From contig NZ_CP022303.1 of NCBI RefSeq assembly GCF_004216475.1, forward strand, positions 930,001 through 994,000: a stretch of DNA of 64,000 bases. Direction: 5' to 3'. How positions within the stretch are numbered: the stretch's first letter is position 1; every line of letters starts with the position of its first letter. Under the pieces are notes generated by a model. That model saw only the letters and a list, made by a program, of their open reading frames with translations, searched no databases and was not told where the DNA came from. This document shows, piece after piece, positions 43,635-52,849 of this stretch. The stretch is from Thalassococcus sp. S3 (GTDB taxonomy: Bacteria; Pseudomonadota; Alphaproteobacteria; Rhodobacterales; Rhodobacteraceae). The position numbers and the translations under genes are program-made.

Positions 43635-44798
43635 ATGAACGCACCTGCGACCTTCGAGAACCTAGAGGTTGGTTTTGATGTCCCAGCCCTGCCCGGTATG
43701 GCAGAGGCGGATATTCAGACCCCATGCCTTGTCCTCGACCTCGACGCGCTTGAGCGGAACGTCGAGAAGATGGGACAGCTCGCGCGGCAAATGGGCGTGA
43801 GGCATCGTGTGCACGGCAAGATGCACAAATCCGTCGACGTGGCGTTGCTGCAGGAAAAACTGGGCGGATCCTGTGGTGTCTGCTGTCAAAAAGTCAGTGA
43901 GGCCGAGGTCTTCGCACGCGGGGGCATCAAGGATGTGCTGGTGTCCAACCAGGTGCGCGATCCGGCCAAGATCGACCGGCTGGCGCGCCTGCCCAAGCTG
44001 GGCGCCCGGGCGATCTGTTGCGTGGACGATCTGGCGAATGTCGCCGATCTCAGCGCGGCTGCCGCACGGCACGGGACCCAAATCGAATGTCTGGTGGAGA
44101 TTGACTGCGGAGCAGGGCGCTGCGGTGTGACGCGCACCTCTGATGTTGTCGAGATCGCAAAGGCCATCGACGCGGCAGAAGGGCTGCGCTTTGCAGGTCT
44201 GCAGGCCTATCAGGGCGCCATGCAGCATCTTGATGAATACGAAGACCGAAAGGCGAAAATCGATGTGGCGGTTGCCATGGTACGCGATGCGGTCGAGGCG
44301 TTGAAAGCCGAAGGTCTGGAATGTGACATCGTCGGGGGAGGTGGCACAGGCTCTTACTATTTCGAGGGTAACTCTGGCGTATACAACGAACTGCAATGCG
44401 GCTCGTACGCGTTCATGGATGCGGACTACGGTCGTATTCTGGATCAGGACGGCAATCGCATCGATGAAGGAGAATGGGAAAACGCACTCTTCATCCTGAC
44501 CTCCGTGATGAGCCATGCAAAGGCGGACAAGGCTATCGTCGATGCCGGGCTCAAGGCACAATCGGTGGACAGCGGTCTGCCCGTCATCTTTGGACGAACG
44601 GATGTTGAATACGTGAAATGCTCCGACGAACATGGCGTTGTCGCCGATCCGGACGGTCGACTTAAGGTAAACGACAAGCTGCGCCTTGTTCCGGGCCATT
44701 GCGACCCGACCTGCAATGTTCACGATTGGTATGTCGGCGTGCGTGACGGCAAGGTCGAAGTGGTTTGGCCCGTATCCGCCCGAGGTAAAGCCTACTGA
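43635..44798 (+). CDS. bhcC: BhcC, beta-hydroxyaspartate aldolase
   Basis: A 387-residue alanine-racemase-fold (type III) PLP enzyme related to D-threonine aldolase. PLP lysine K62 stands in 'RVHGKMHKS' (family pattern RPHxKTHK), and the metal site near the C terminus is H355-x-D357 in 'GHCDPTCN'. It condenses glycine and glyoxylate to (2R,3S)-beta-hydroxyaspartate, the carbon-joining step of the cycle. The ATG at 43635 follows AGGAGAGGA, 14 bases after bhcB. The Val and Met changes in the PLP motif are shared features expected of BhcC but were not compared here with other copies. Confidence 0.93.
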   Translation: MNAPATFENLEVGFDVPALPGMAEADIQTPCLVLDLDALERNVEKMGQLARQMGVRHRVHGKMHKSVDVALLQEKLGGSCGVCCQKVSEAEVFARGGIKDVLVSNQVRDPAKIDRLARLPKLGARAICCVDDLANVADLSAAAARHGTQIECLVEIDCGAGRCGVTRTSDVVEIAKAIDAAEGLRFAGLQAYQGAMQHLDEYEDRKAKIDVAVAMVRDAVEALKAEGLECDIVGGGGTGSYYFEGNSGVYNELQCGSYAFMDADYGRILDQDGNRIDEGEWENALFILTSVMSHAKADKAIVDAGLKAQSVDSGLPVIFGRTDVEYVKCSDEHGVVADPDGRLKVNDKLRLVPGHCDPTCNVHDWYVGVRDGKVEVVWPVSARGKAY

Positions 44799-44826
44799 TC
44801 CTTCCGAAAAGGACCGAGACAAGACA

Positions 44827-45792
44827 ATGTGGATCGTACCAGAGGCGACAGTCGCGCGCCTCATCACACCCGAGATGGCTTTTGAGGCTGTCGAAGCGAC
44901 CTTCGCGGCGATGGCACGCGAGGATGCGTATAATTTTCCCGTCATTCGTGAAGCGATTGGCCATGCCGATGCACTCTATGGCTTTAAATCCGGGTTCGAC
45001 CGCGCGGGCCTGCATCTTGGGCTGAAATCTGGCGGCTATTGGCCGGATAATGAACAAAAGGGCCTTACCAATCATCAATCCACGGTGTTCCTGTTCGATG
45101 CAGATACCGGTCAATGCAAGGCCGCGATGGGGGGCAATGCTTTGACCGCCCTGCGGACCGCCGCCGCCTCGGCCGTGTCTATCAAACATCTGGCGCGCGC
45201 GGATGCACGGGTCCTCGGCATCATTGGCGCAGGCCATCAATCGGCATTCCAGATGCGGGCGGCTGTCCAGCAACGCAGTTTCGACAAGGTGGTGGGGTGG
45301 AACCTACATCCTGAAACGCTGTCGCGCCTTGCCGACACCGCAGAAGAGCTTGGCCTGCCCTTTGAAGCTGTCAGTCTGGACACGCTCGGGCAAGAGGCCG
45401 ATGTGATCATATCGATCACGTCGTCCTTCGCGCCCATTCTTAACGCGGATCAGGTGCGCCCCGGCACACATCTGGCCTGCATGGGCACCGATACACGCGG
45501 CAAACAGGAGGTCGATCCGGCACTTCTGGTCCGTGCCACGGTCTTCACCGACGAAATTGCGCAATCGACCTCGATCGGAGAGGCCCAGCATGCGGTGGCC
45601 GAGGGCATCCTGACCAAAGACGCCATCACCGAAATCGGTGCGGTCATCAACGGGGCACATCCGGGGCGGCGAAGCGATGACGAGATCACCCTGTTTGATG
45701 GCACCGGTGTCGCCCTGCAGGATCTGTCTGCGGCCGCTTCGGTGCTGGATCTGGCCATCGCAGAGGGCGTCGCGACAGAGGCGGCCTTGTAG
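44827..45792 (+). CDS. bhcD: BhcD, iminosuccinate reductase
   Basis: A 321-residue member of the ornithine cyclodeaminase / mu-crystallin family. The nucleotide fold has 'LGIIGAGHQSAFQMRA' near residue 131, and 'GLKSGGYWPDN' and 'GGNALTALRTAAASAV' are family signatures that hold the substrate and the catalytic region. It reduces iminosuccinate to L-aspartate with NAD(P)H, closing the cycle by regenerating the amino donor of BhcA. It lies 28 bases after bhcC; its ribosome site (AAAGGA) is unusually far, about 13 bases, from the ATG. Confidence 0.93.
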   Translation: MWIVPEATVARLITPEMAFEAVEATFAAMAREDAYNFPVIREAIGHADALYGFKSGFDRAGLHLGLKSGGYWPDNEQKGLTNHQSTVFLFDADTGQCKAAMGGNALTALRTAAASAVSIKHLARADARVLGIIGAGHQSAFQMRAAVQQRSFDKVVGWNLHPETLSRLADTAEELGLPFEAVSLDTLGQEADVIISITSSFAPILNADQVRPGTHLACMGTDTRGKQEVDPALLVRATVFTDEIAQSTSIGEAQHAVAEGILTKDAITEIGAVINGAHPGRRSDDEITLFDGTGVALQDLSAAASVLDLAIAEGVATEAAL

Positions 45793-45865
45793 CGATACAA
45801 TCTCTTTCTGGTGGTTCTCCGGCGCTTGTCCTAGCACTTGGGCATTCGGCTGGAGGCTCTTCCGC

Positions 45866-46876
45866 ATGACAAGATCTGTGCGTGTCGCAATCAACGGGCT
45901 CGGCCGGATTGGCCGAACCCTTCTGAGACAGGTCATGACAGGCGTGGGTGCGGACCGTATCGAGGTGGTCCATGTCAACGATGTCGCGCCGCTTGAAACC
46001 TGCGCTTACCTTTTCCAGTTCGACAGCGTCTTTGGACCCTATCCCGGAGAGGTTGCAGCGTCGAGCGACGCGCTGACGATTGACGGGCAGCGGGTGCCTT
46101 TCACATCCTTGCCGGATATCTCGAACCTGGACCTTTCTGGCGTCGACATTTTGCTGGAATGCACCGGAAGGGCGCAGACACGCGAGTTTGCAGAGCGTGG
46201 ATTGCGCGCGGGCGCAGGCGCTGTGCTGATTTCGGGACCCTCGCAGGTGGCCGACATCACGCTGGTCATGGGCGCGAATGAGGCGCTTTTGAAAGAGGAG
46301 CGGATCGTCTCGAACGCATCCTGCACAACCAACGCTCTGGCGCCCCTGATGCGGTCTCTGCACGCGCTGCTCGGGGTGGAGCGTGCCCACATGACGACCA
46401 TTCATTGCTATACGGGAAGTCAGCCGATGGTTGACGCCCCGCGTACGGATCTCGCGCGAAGCCGCGCGGGTGCCCTTTCCATGGTGCCGACGACCACCAG
46501 CGCGACCAAGCTGATTGATCAGATCCTTCCCGATCTGGCCGGGCGCATCTCAGGCGCGGCTGTCCGCGTCCCAACTGCAAGCGTGTCCGCGGTGGATTTG
46601 ACAATTCAGGTGATGCGCGATGTGCCATCCGATGTAACAGGGGCGCTGGCTCGCATGGCAGAAGCGTCCCCGGTGATCGGCGTCACAAGCCATCCCAATG
46701 TTTCGACGGATATGCGGGGACGTTCTGAATCTGTCGTGCTTACCCTGCCCGAAACCCTTGTGCTGGGATCGCGGCAGGTGCGGATTTTCGGGTGGTATGA
46801 CAACGAATGGGGTTTTTCCGCCCGCATGCTGGATATGGCGCGGCTTATGAACGATCGTTTGTTTCAGACCGTCTGA
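45866..46876 (+). CDS. Divergent glyceraldehyde-3-phosphate dehydrogenase paralogue
   Basis: A 336-residue GAPDH-family protein. The nucleotide motif is 'VAINGLGRIGRTLLRQ', the catalytic Cys is C153 in 'SNASCTTN', and His is in 'TTIHCYTGSQ'. The substrate-phosphate region reads 'VPTTTSATKLIDQILP' where typical enzymes have 'PT/S-TGAAKAVG', so the Gly-Ala pair is replaced. This may change substrate preference, for example to another phosphorylated aldehyde. It follows bhcD by 73 bases and precedes the probable glucosylglycerate genes by 136. TGGAGG lies 9 bases before the ATG. Confidence 0.8.
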   Translation: MTRSVRVAINGLGRIGRTLLRQVMTGVGADRIEVVHVNDVAPLETCAYLFQFDSVFGPYPGEVAASSDALTIDGQRVPFTSLPDISNLDLSGVDILLECTGRAQTREFAERGLRAGAGAVLISGPSQVADITLVMGANEALLKEERIVSNASCTTNALAPLMRSLHALLGVERAHMTTIHCYTGSQPMVDAPRTDLARSRAGALSMVPTTTSATKLIDQILPDLAGRISGAAVRVPTASVSAVDLTIQVMRDVPSDVTGALARMAEASPVIGVTSHPNVSTDMRGRSESVVLTLPETLVLGSRQVRIFGWYDNEWGFSARMLDMARLMNDRLFQTV

Positions 46877-47012
46877 ACCCGGACATGTCGTCGCTGAAAA
46901 GATGCCCTTTGCAGGGAACGTCTCTCAGGGTGGCGCGTTCTTGTGCAAATGATCTCCGAAACCGCAGAGACGGGGGCCATAACCTTGGGTGTTTCGGGAA
47001 AAAGGGTCAGTC

Positions 47013-47828
47013 TTGACGGACGGACGAGGGATGGAACAGGTGAATTTGGTCGTTTTCACCGATCTGGATGGAACGCTTCTGGATCATGAGACGTACAGCT
47101 ATGCGCCAGCGCAGCCGGCTCTTGAGCGGTTGGCCAGTTGCCGCATTCCCTTGATCCTCGCAAGCTCCAAAACCGCCGGAGAGATGGCCCCCATTCGTCA
47201 GGCTATCGGGTTCTCGCACGCTCCGATGATTTGTGAAAACGGCGGGGGTATTGTGCCCGGTGGGGTAGAAGGCCGTGTTGACCGCTCCGGCTATTGGCGA
47301 TTGCGGGACGCATTGGACCGGATGCCCCCCGATCTCCGATCCCGCTTCGAAGGCTTTGGGGATATGAGTGTCGCGCGCGTGCGCGAGGTCACCGGTCTGC
47401 CAGAGGCGGACGCCGTGCTGGCCAAGGAGCGCGCGTTCACGGAGCCGGGATTGTGGAGCGGACCCGGAGAGGACAGCTTTGTCGAAGCTCTTGAGGCATT
47501 CGCGATCACAGCCCGACGCGGCGGGCGCTTTCTGACCCTTGGCGCAGGCACGACGAAGGCGGATCGCCTGAGCGAGATCACCTCTCAATACGGCGCATCC
47601 TTCACGGTGGCGCTGGGCGATGCACCGAATGACGCTGAAATGCTGTTGGCGGCCGATCGTGGTATTCTTATTCCAAACCCGCACGCGCCGGACATGTCGG
47701 ATCTGATCGAGCAGTCCGAAGGACGTATTGCTTTGGCGGAGGAGCCGGGACCGGCAGGCTGGGCCCGTGCGCTGGGCCTGCTGCTGGATGAGCTGGGATA
47801 TCAAGACAAAGGAGAGCGGCATGGCTGA
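47013..47828 (+). CDS. HAD-IIB phosphatase, probable glucosyl/mannosyl-3-phosphoglycerate phosphatase
   Basis: A 271-residue HAD-superfamily IIB phosphatase. Motif I 'FTDLDGTLLD' carries the nucleophile Asp, motif II is 'LASSKTAGE', and motif IV 'LGDAPNDAEML' matches the MpgP-type enzymes. It would remove phosphate from glucosyl-3-phosphoglycerate to give the osmolyte glucosylglycerate. The next gene overlaps it by 8 bases and encodes the matching synthase. Start: TTG at 47013 has AAAGGG 6 bases upstream; the in-frame ATG at 47031 has only an abutting GAGGG. The sugar specificity follows from the neighbour, not from this sequence. Confidence 0.77.
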   Translation: MTDGRGMEQVNLVVFTDLDGTLLDHETYSYAPAQPALERLASCRIPLILASSKTAGEMAPIRQAIGFSHAPMICENGGGIVPGGVEGRVDRSGYWRLRDALDRMPPDLRSRFEGFGDMSVARVREVTGLPEADAVLAKERAFTEPGLWSGPGEDSFVEALEAFAITARRGGRFLTLGAGTTKADRLSEITSQYGASFTVALGDAPNDAEMLLAADRGILIPNPHAPDMSDLIEQSEGRIALAEEPGPAGWARALGLLLDELGYQDKGERHG

Positions 47829-49041
47829 CTTTCACCAGAACGGCAATATTGCCACGATGCACAATCTGCGCGCAGCGCCGATGGAGGCTATGACCCATGC
47901 GCTGACGACATTCGCGCAGAGCCGCAAGATTACTTTGATCCTGCCGTCGCTTTATTCGGAACTCGAAGCGCCGGCCTTGGCCCAGATCGTCAAGGAACTG
48001 GCGGAAGTGCCTTATCTCCACCGCGTCATAGTGGGGCTCGACCGCGCCGATGAGGAGCAATACCGCCATGCCGTGTCCTATTTCAGCGCCTTACCGCAGC
48101 ATCATGTCGTGATCTGGAACGACAGCCCACGGCAAAAGGCCCTGGGCGAGCGATTGAAAGGGATGGGTCTTTACCCGGCGGAGCCGGGCAAGGGCAAGAA
48201 TGTCTGGTCGTGCCTGGGCTATCTGATGGCCTGCCAGGACAGCGATGTGGTGGCCATCCACGATTGCGATATCACCACCTATCACCGAGATATGCTCACT
48301 CGGCTGGTCTATCCGGTGGCAAACCCGAACTTTCCCTATCAGCTGGCCAAGGGCTATTATCCGCGCATCGGGGACGGGAAGATGAACGGTCGCGTCACGC
48401 GCCTGCTGGTCAGCCCGCTTTTGATCGCGCTGAAAAAGGTCATCGGCGACCGTGACTACATCGACTACCTGCGCAGCTTCCGCTACCCGCTGTCGGGTGA
48501 GTTCGCGATGCGCACGTCGGTCTTGCCGGATCTGCGGATCCCGTCAGATTGGGGGCTGGAGATCGGTGTTCTGTCGGAAGCCTGGCGCAATCTGGCGCCA
48601 AAGTCGGTCTGTCAGGTGGAGATTGCCGACAACTACGATCACAAGCATCAGGATCTCAGCCCGGACGATGCAAAAGCAGGTCTGAACCGCATGTCGACGG
48701 ACATCTGCAAGGCGATCTTTCGAAAGCTTGCCGCAGACGGGACGATCTTCACCACCCACGTGTTTCGCACGCTGAAGGCGACTTACTACCGTGTCGCGCT
48801 GGATCTGTTGGAAAGCTACTATAACGACGCGGCGATGAACGGTCTGACGATAGACCGCCACCGCGAAGAGCAGTCGATCGAACTCTTCGCCGAAAATATC
48901 ATGCGGGCGGGGCAGGTTTTCCTCGAAAACCCGTCTGAGACGCCGTTCATTTCAACCTGGAGCCGCGTTCATGCGGCGGATCCCGACCTGATGCGGGATA
49001 TGTTGCGCGCGGTGGCTGCGGATTACGACGATCTGGGATAG
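47821..49041 (+). CDS. GT81-type glycosyltransferase, probable glucosyl-3-phosphoglycerate synthase
   Basis: A 406-residue GT-A glycosyltransferase. The N-terminal nucleotide-binding strand is 'ITLILPSLYSELEAPAL' near residue 37, and the metal-binding DxD is in 'VVAIHDCDITTYHRDML' near 143. 'GEFAMRTSVLPDLRIPSDWGLEIGVLSE' near 222 matches the glucosyl-3-phosphoglycerate / mannosyl-3-phosphoglycerate synthase acceptor region. It joins glucose from NDP-glucose to 3-phosphoglycerate. It overlaps the phosphatase gene by 8 bases and faces the phosphorylase gene across a twin-hairpin terminator. Confidence 0.8.
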   Translation: MADFHQNGNIATMHNLRAAPMEAMTHALTTFAQSRKITLILPSLYSELEAPALAQIVKELAEVPYLHRVIVGLDRADEEQYRHAVSYFSALPQHHVVIWNDSPRQKALGERLKGMGLYPAEPGKGKNVWSCLGYLMACQDSDVVAIHDCDITTYHRDMLTRLVYPVANPNFPYQLAKGYYPRIGDGKMNGRVTRLLVSPLLIALKKVIGDRDYIDYLRSFRYPLSGEFAMRTSVLPDLRIPSDWGLEIGVLSEAWRNLAPKSVCQVEIADNYDHKHQDLSPDDAKAGLNRMSTDICKAIFRKLAADGTIFTTHVFRTLKATYYRVALDLLESYYNDAAMNGLTIDRHREEQSIELFAENIMRAGQVFLENPSETPFISTWSRVHAADPDLMRDMLRAVAADYDDLG

Positions 49042-49047
49042 GCGGGG

Positions 49048-49091
49048 GCGTTTTCCGTCACGGAAAACGCCGGAAAATGTGTCATTTTCCG
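49048..49091. terminator. Twin-hairpin bidirectional terminator
   Basis: GCGTTTTCCGT-C-ACGGAAAACGC (49048-49070) is followed directly by CGGAAAATG-TGT-CATTTTCCG (49071-49091). It lies between the convergent glycosyltransferase and phosphorylase genes; the second hairpin covers the phosphorylase stop codon. The same two stem sequences recur in reverse order at 59360-59405. Confidence 0.75.
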
Positions 49092-50869
49092 CGCGCCCGG
49101 ACGCGGCCGTTGCGGTTGGAAATCCAGCGGCATTGATAAGGCGCAAAACGGAGCGGTTCATCTGCCGGCTCGATCACATCGCCGCTGATCAGATCCACCC
49201 AGATATCCCCATCGATCAGATTGATCGACACCGGATCGATGGCGATCTCTTCCTTGCTCACATTGTGGATGGCAAAGATGGACTGGTCCCGGTCAAGCGC
49301 CTGCCGCCAGACGCCGAAGAGCCGGTCATCCAGTTGTAATGTGAACTGCGTGCCATTCGGATGGAAGGCAGGTTGACCTGCACGCAGGGCAATCCGCGTC
49401 TTCAGCATGCTCAGAACCCGGGCGGTGTTACTCTCGGGATCAGCCAGTGCTTCTTTCAGTCTCGGATAATCCCAGCGATGCCGGTTGATCGCGCGTTTCA
49501 TGCCTGTCTTTTCGACACGGTCATGATCGTTGGGCGTCGCGAGCAGGGCGTGGATGTAAAAGGCCGGGATGCCTTCGAGCGACATGATGATGGTCTGAGA
49601 GGCCAAAAATCGTTCCAGGTGGTGATCATCTTCCCCTTCGAACGTGCCTTTCAGGGCGTCGAAGAAGGTGATGTTCAATTCATAGGGGCTTTCCTTGCCG
49701 CCTCCCAGCGCGCGCATCGACACCTCCCCGCCATGACGGCGGATCGTCTCGATCATTGTGTCTTTCTGATCCTCCGGCAGGATCCCTTCGGCGGGACGCA
49801 TCCCGATCCCGTCATGGCTGGCCGAGAAATTCAGATAGGCACAGCCCATCTGCGCCGGCGGCATCGCGGCCTGCCAGCGCGAGAGATACCGCGCGCTGCC
49901 CGACAGCATCGCATGCAGCACCAAGGGCGGCAGCGGGAAGTTATAAACGACATGCGCCTCGTTGCGATTGCCGAAATAGCTGAGGTTCTCCGCACTGGGC
50001 ACATTGGTTTCCGTCAGCAGGATCACCGGTTCCATCGCGAAATCGCAGAGTAGCCGCATCAGCCGCACGATGGCATGTGTTTCGGGCAGGTGAACGCAGG
50101 GCGTGCCCACCACCTTCCACAGAAAAGCCACCGCATCCAGCCGCAGGATGCGCACACCGTTGTCGATGTGCAGCCGCATGATGCGCAGAAATTCCAGCAG
50201 GACTTCAGGGTTGCGGAAGTCGAGATCGCATTGGTCGTGACTGAACGTGCACCAGACATGTTTGAGCCCGTCGCTCGTCTCGGACGGGCGAAGGAGCGGA
50301 TGGGTCCGGGGGCGCACGACGGCAGTCAAGTCGTCGTCCGGGGAGGCTTCAAAGAAGAACTGATCGTAGGGCGCATGGCCCTGCAGGTACCCGTTGAACC
50401 AGGCTCCCTGACTGCTGACATGGTTCAAAACCAGATCAGACATCAGTTTGAAATCGGCGCCGATCCGGTTGATATCGGGCCAGTCACCGAGGATCGGATT
50501 GACCGCGCGGTAATCGCTCACGGCAAAGCCATCGTCTGAGGTGAACGGAAAGAAGGGTAGGATATGCACCCCGTTCAACGTGCCATGCAGATTTTCCTTT
50601 AGAAAATCATGCAGCAAGTCCAGCGGCTTGTGGGTCCCGTCGACGATGGTGTCGCCATAGGTGATAACCAGCGCGTCCTTCTCTGACCAGAAATTATTCG
50701 ACGGTTTGCGTGCGCGTTTGCGGCGGGGCCGCTCGTCCGGCCAGAACGCCTCCACGATCTGGCTCGACAGGATATCGGCGTCGAGATCTGGATAGATCTG
50801 ACTGACCAGATCGGCCAGACGCAACGCAAAGGCATCCCGCGGCGCGCGGACATCCCCGCGCGTCAGCAT
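49082..50869 (-). CDS. GH13_18 sugar phosphorylase, probable glucosylglycerate phosphorylase
   Basis: A 595-residue glycoside hydrolase 13 subfamily 18 enzyme. The catalytic set is nucleophile D245 ('ILRLDAVAFLWK'), acid/base E287 ('LLTETNVP') and transition-state D353 ('ASHDGIG'). 'GVHILPFFPFTSDDGFAVSDY' near residue 102 is the sucrose-phosphorylase-type loop. The family splits sucrose, glucosylglycerol or glucosylglycerate with phosphate to give glucose-1-phosphate. Lying tail to tail with a glucosylglycerate synthase-phosphatase pair makes glucosylglycerate the likely substrate. The gene starts 13 bases after ureG; no clear ribosome site precedes the ATG at 50869. Confidence 0.82.
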   Translation of the reverse strand: MLTRGDVRAPRDAFALRLADLVSQIYPDLDADILSSQIVEAFWPDERPRRKRARKPSNNFWSEKDALVITYGDTIVDGTHKPLDLLHDFLKENLHGTLNGVHILPFFPFTSDDGFAVSDYRAVNPILGDWPDINRIGADFKLMSDLVLNHVSSQGAWFNGYLQGHAPYDQFFFEASPDDDLTAVVRPRTHPLLRPSETSDGLKHVWCTFSHDQCDLDFRNPEVLLEFLRIMRLHIDNGVRILRLDAVAFLWKVVGTPCVHLPETHAIVRLMRLLCDFAMEPVILLTETNVPSAENLSYFGNRNEAHVVYNFPLPPLVLHAMLSGSARYLSRWQAAMPPAQMGCAYLNFSASHDGIGMRPAEGILPEDQKDTMIETIRRHGGEVSMRALGGGKESPYELNITFFDALKGTFEGEDDHHLERFLASQTIIMSLEGIPAFYIHALLATPNDHDRVEKTGMKRAINRHRWDYPRLKEALADPESNTARVLSMLKTRIALRAGQPAFHPNGTQFTLQLDDRLFGVWRQALDRDQSIFAIHNVSKEEIAIDPVSINLIDGDIWVDLISGDVIEPADEPLRFAPYQCRWISNRNGRVRARGK

Positions 50870-50882
50870 GATCGGGGGCGGA

Positions 50883-51518
50883 TCATCCCGCCTGTGCCAC
50901 CGGGCGGCTGAGCCCGCCCATCTTGCAGATCTGATCGGCCACCGTCTCGACCCCCTTGCCATGCCTGAGGGCGGCAAAGACAAAGGGACGCTCGCCACGC
51001 ATCTTCTTGGCATCCCGGTCCATCACGTCGAGCGAGGCGCCCACATGGGGGGCAAGATCGGTCTTGTTGATGATCAGCAGATCCGATTTCGTGATGGCCG
51101 GTCCGCCTTTGCGCGGGATCTCTTCTCCGGCGGCCACGTCGATCACATAGAGCGTGATATCGGCCAGTTCGGGGCTGAATGTGGCCGACAGATTGTCGCC
51201 CCCGCTTTCGATCAGCACGATGTCGAGGTCGGGAAAACGGTCGTTCATCTGCGCCACCGCGGCAAGGTTGATCGACGCATCCTCCCGGATCGCGGTATGC
51301 GGGCAGCCGCCTGTTTCCACGCCAAGAATGCGGTCCTGTGGCAGGGCCTGCATGCGCATCAGCGCCTCGGCATCCTCTTGCGTATAGATGTCGTTGGTGA
51401 TTGCCGCGACGGAGAAATCATCACGCAGGGTGCGCGCGAGGGCGGCCGTCAGCGTTGTCTTGCCCGCGCCGACGGGGCCGCCTATTCCGACGCGCAAAGG
51501 GCCGTGTGAAGAGCTCAT
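50883..51518 (-). CDS. ureG: UreG, urease accessory GTPase
   Basis: A 211-residue SIMIBI-class GTPase. Walker A '[12 protein letters not shown]' at residues ~12-23, '[15 protein letters not shown]' near 70 with the Cys-Pro-His nickel-binding motif, and the base-specificity motif '[11 protein letters not shown]'. UreG uses GTP to deliver nickel into apo-urease together with UreD, UreE and UreF. It overlaps ureF by four bases and is the last urease gene. Confidence 0.96.
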   Translation of the reverse strand: MSSSHGPLRVGIGGPVGAGKTTLTAALARTLRDDFSVAAITNDIYTQEDAEALMRMQALPQDRILGVETGGCPHTAIREDASINLAAVAQMNDRFPDLDIVLIESGGDNLSATFSPELADITLYVIDVAAGEEIPRKGGPAITKSDLLIINKTDLAPHVGASLDVMDRDAKKMRGERPFVFAALRHGKGVETVADQICKMGGLSRPVAQAG

Positions 51519-52162
51519 GAGCGAAACAGCCTTGAATACTGGGTTTCATGGTTCATCGAGGCAATATCGGCCATAAAGGCGCAACTGCCCAGATCGTCAA
51601 GGGTCTGGCCCATGGCCTCAGCGGCGATCTCCGCGCAAAGCGGCGCAATGGCGGCGAGAACGGCGTGCCCTTCGGTCTGGCCAAGTGGCACCAGCCGGAT
51701 CGCGGCAGAGGTCAGGTTGCCGGCAAAGGCATGCAGGTAGAGCGCGATGGTCCTTTCCAGATCGAACCCCTGATCTCGTGCTGCAACGCCGATGGCCACC
51801 GGATATGTCAGGTTCTGCACGGCGGTCGGCCAGATATCGGAGGTGGTCCGGGCAAAGGCCTCACCTTGGAGACTGGTCTCCATCAATCGTTCTCGGGACG
51901 GCGCAAGTGCCCGGGCGAGCATGTCGATCTCTGTCACCTGGGCCTCGTCGACGGCCTGGTAAGACGCCGCCAGCAATATGGCATCGTTGCGTCCCGCGCC
52001 ATGGGTCAGAATATCGGTCAGCCAAATCCGAAAGCTTTCCACATCCGAGACGTGCCCCTGATCCACCGTCCATTCCAGACCATGGCTATAACTGAACGCT
52101 CCGACCGGATAGGCCGGGGACAGCCAGTGCGTCAGGGTCAGGGTTTCGAGGTCAGTGGGCAT
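51515..52162 (-). CDS. ureF: UreF, urease accessory protein
   Basis: A 215-residue helical protein that forms the UreD-UreF-UreG activation complex. The conserved start '[22 protein letters not shown]' and the later '[19 protein letters not shown]' mark the family. I chose the ATG at 52162, with GGGAGA 8 bases upstream, giving an 11-base overlap with ureE; the longer frame adds only antisense-like residues. Confidence 0.94.
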   Translation of the reverse strand: MPTDLETLTLTHWLSPAYPVGAFSYSHGLEWTVDQGHVSDVESFRIWLTDILTHGAGRNDAILLAASYQAVDEAQVTEIDMLARALAPSRERLMETSLQGEAFARTTSDIWPTAVQNLTYPVAIGVAARDQGFDLERTIALYLHAFAGNLTSAAIRLVPLGQTEGHAVLAAIAPLCAEIAAEAMGQTLDDLGSCAFMADIASMNHETQYSRLFRS

Positions 52163-52607
52163 GGGAATGCGTTCTCCCATGGCCGTAAGCGCCGCCTTCG
52201 GGGGTGAAAGGTTCGGTGACCTCGCGCGTTGCGGCGCCAAGCTGACGCAACATGTCTGCGATCACGTGATCTTGCTGGATCAACAGGCGATCCGCCTCGA
52301 TCTGGCAAGGGGTGTGGCGGTTGCCGATGTGCCAGGCAACACGGGTAAGGTCGTCCGCCGTCACTTCCAGCAAAGCCTCTGCAGCGGCGGTCACAAGAAC
52401 TTCGCCGCCGCTTTCCAGAAGCAGCACGCCGCCATGGCCCAGCGATGTGGTCTTGGGCAGATCGACCAGCAGCGCCTCTCCGCTCTCCAGCGTCAGAACC
52501 TTGCGGCGCAGAAAACGGGCGTCGTAGTCGAGCGCGACCCGGCCCGCCGGGGTCGGGTCATGCGCGTGGTCATGATAGGTGCGGGCGATCAGATCAGGGG
52601 CTGTCAT
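52152..52607 (-). CDS. ureE: UreE, urease nickel metallochaperone
   Basis: A 151-residue protein with the UreE N-terminal beta domain ('ARTYHDHA', 'RRKVLTLESGEALLVDLPKT') and a C-terminal metal-binding domain ('WHIGNRHTPCQIEADRLLI' with the Ni-binding His). The tail 'HGRTHSHAH' is a short His-rich extension. It hands nickel to UreG. The gene is preceded by the two DUF1127 genes that separate it from ureC. Confidence 0.95.
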   Translation of the reverse strand: MTAPDLIARTYHDHAHDPTPAGRVALDYDARFLRRKVLTLESGEALLVDLPKTTSLGHGGVLLLESGGEVLVTAAAEALLEVTADDLTRVAWHIGNRHTPCQIEADRLLIQQDHVIADMLRQLGAATREVTEPFTPEGGAYGHGRTHSHAH

Positions 52608-52626
52608 TGAGCCCCCCGATCTGTCG

Positions 52627-52848
52627 TCAGGCCCAGTAGTTGTTCATGAACACCGTGCGGGCAATGTCTTCGCGGCGCAGACCACGTTCTGCGAGTTCCG
52701 CGTCGCTCAGCGCATTGAGCGCTTCGAGTTGACGAACTTTGGAGTTCGCATCGCCGAGTGCCACAAGAGCATTGCCGATCACGGAGAAGAACTGGCCGAT
52801 CAGGCCAAAGACGGAGGTTCCGCCTGTTTGTGTAGATGTGTAAGCCAT
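52627..52848 (-). CDS. DUF1127 small protein 1
   Basis: A 73-residue protein. A short hydrophobic helix ('VFGLIGQFFSVIGNALVALG') precedes the DUF1127 segment 'RQLEALNALSDAELAERGLRREDIARTVF', whose usual form is an Arg-rich helix pair. Small DUF1127 proteins of Rhodobacterales have been linked to RNA binding and RNA turnover. It sits between ureC and ureE, 20 bases before ureE. An inverted repeat covers its ribosome site. Confidence 0.85.
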   Translation of the reverse strand: MAYTSTQTGGTSVFGLIGQFFSVIGNALVALGDANSKVRQLEALNALSDAELAERGLRREDIARTVFMNNYWA

Positions 52849-52849
52849 T

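Noticed and set aside
43662..44945. 427-codon minus-strand frame opposite bhcC
   Set aside because: Antisense to a gene with a complete PLP and metal site; no family resemblance.
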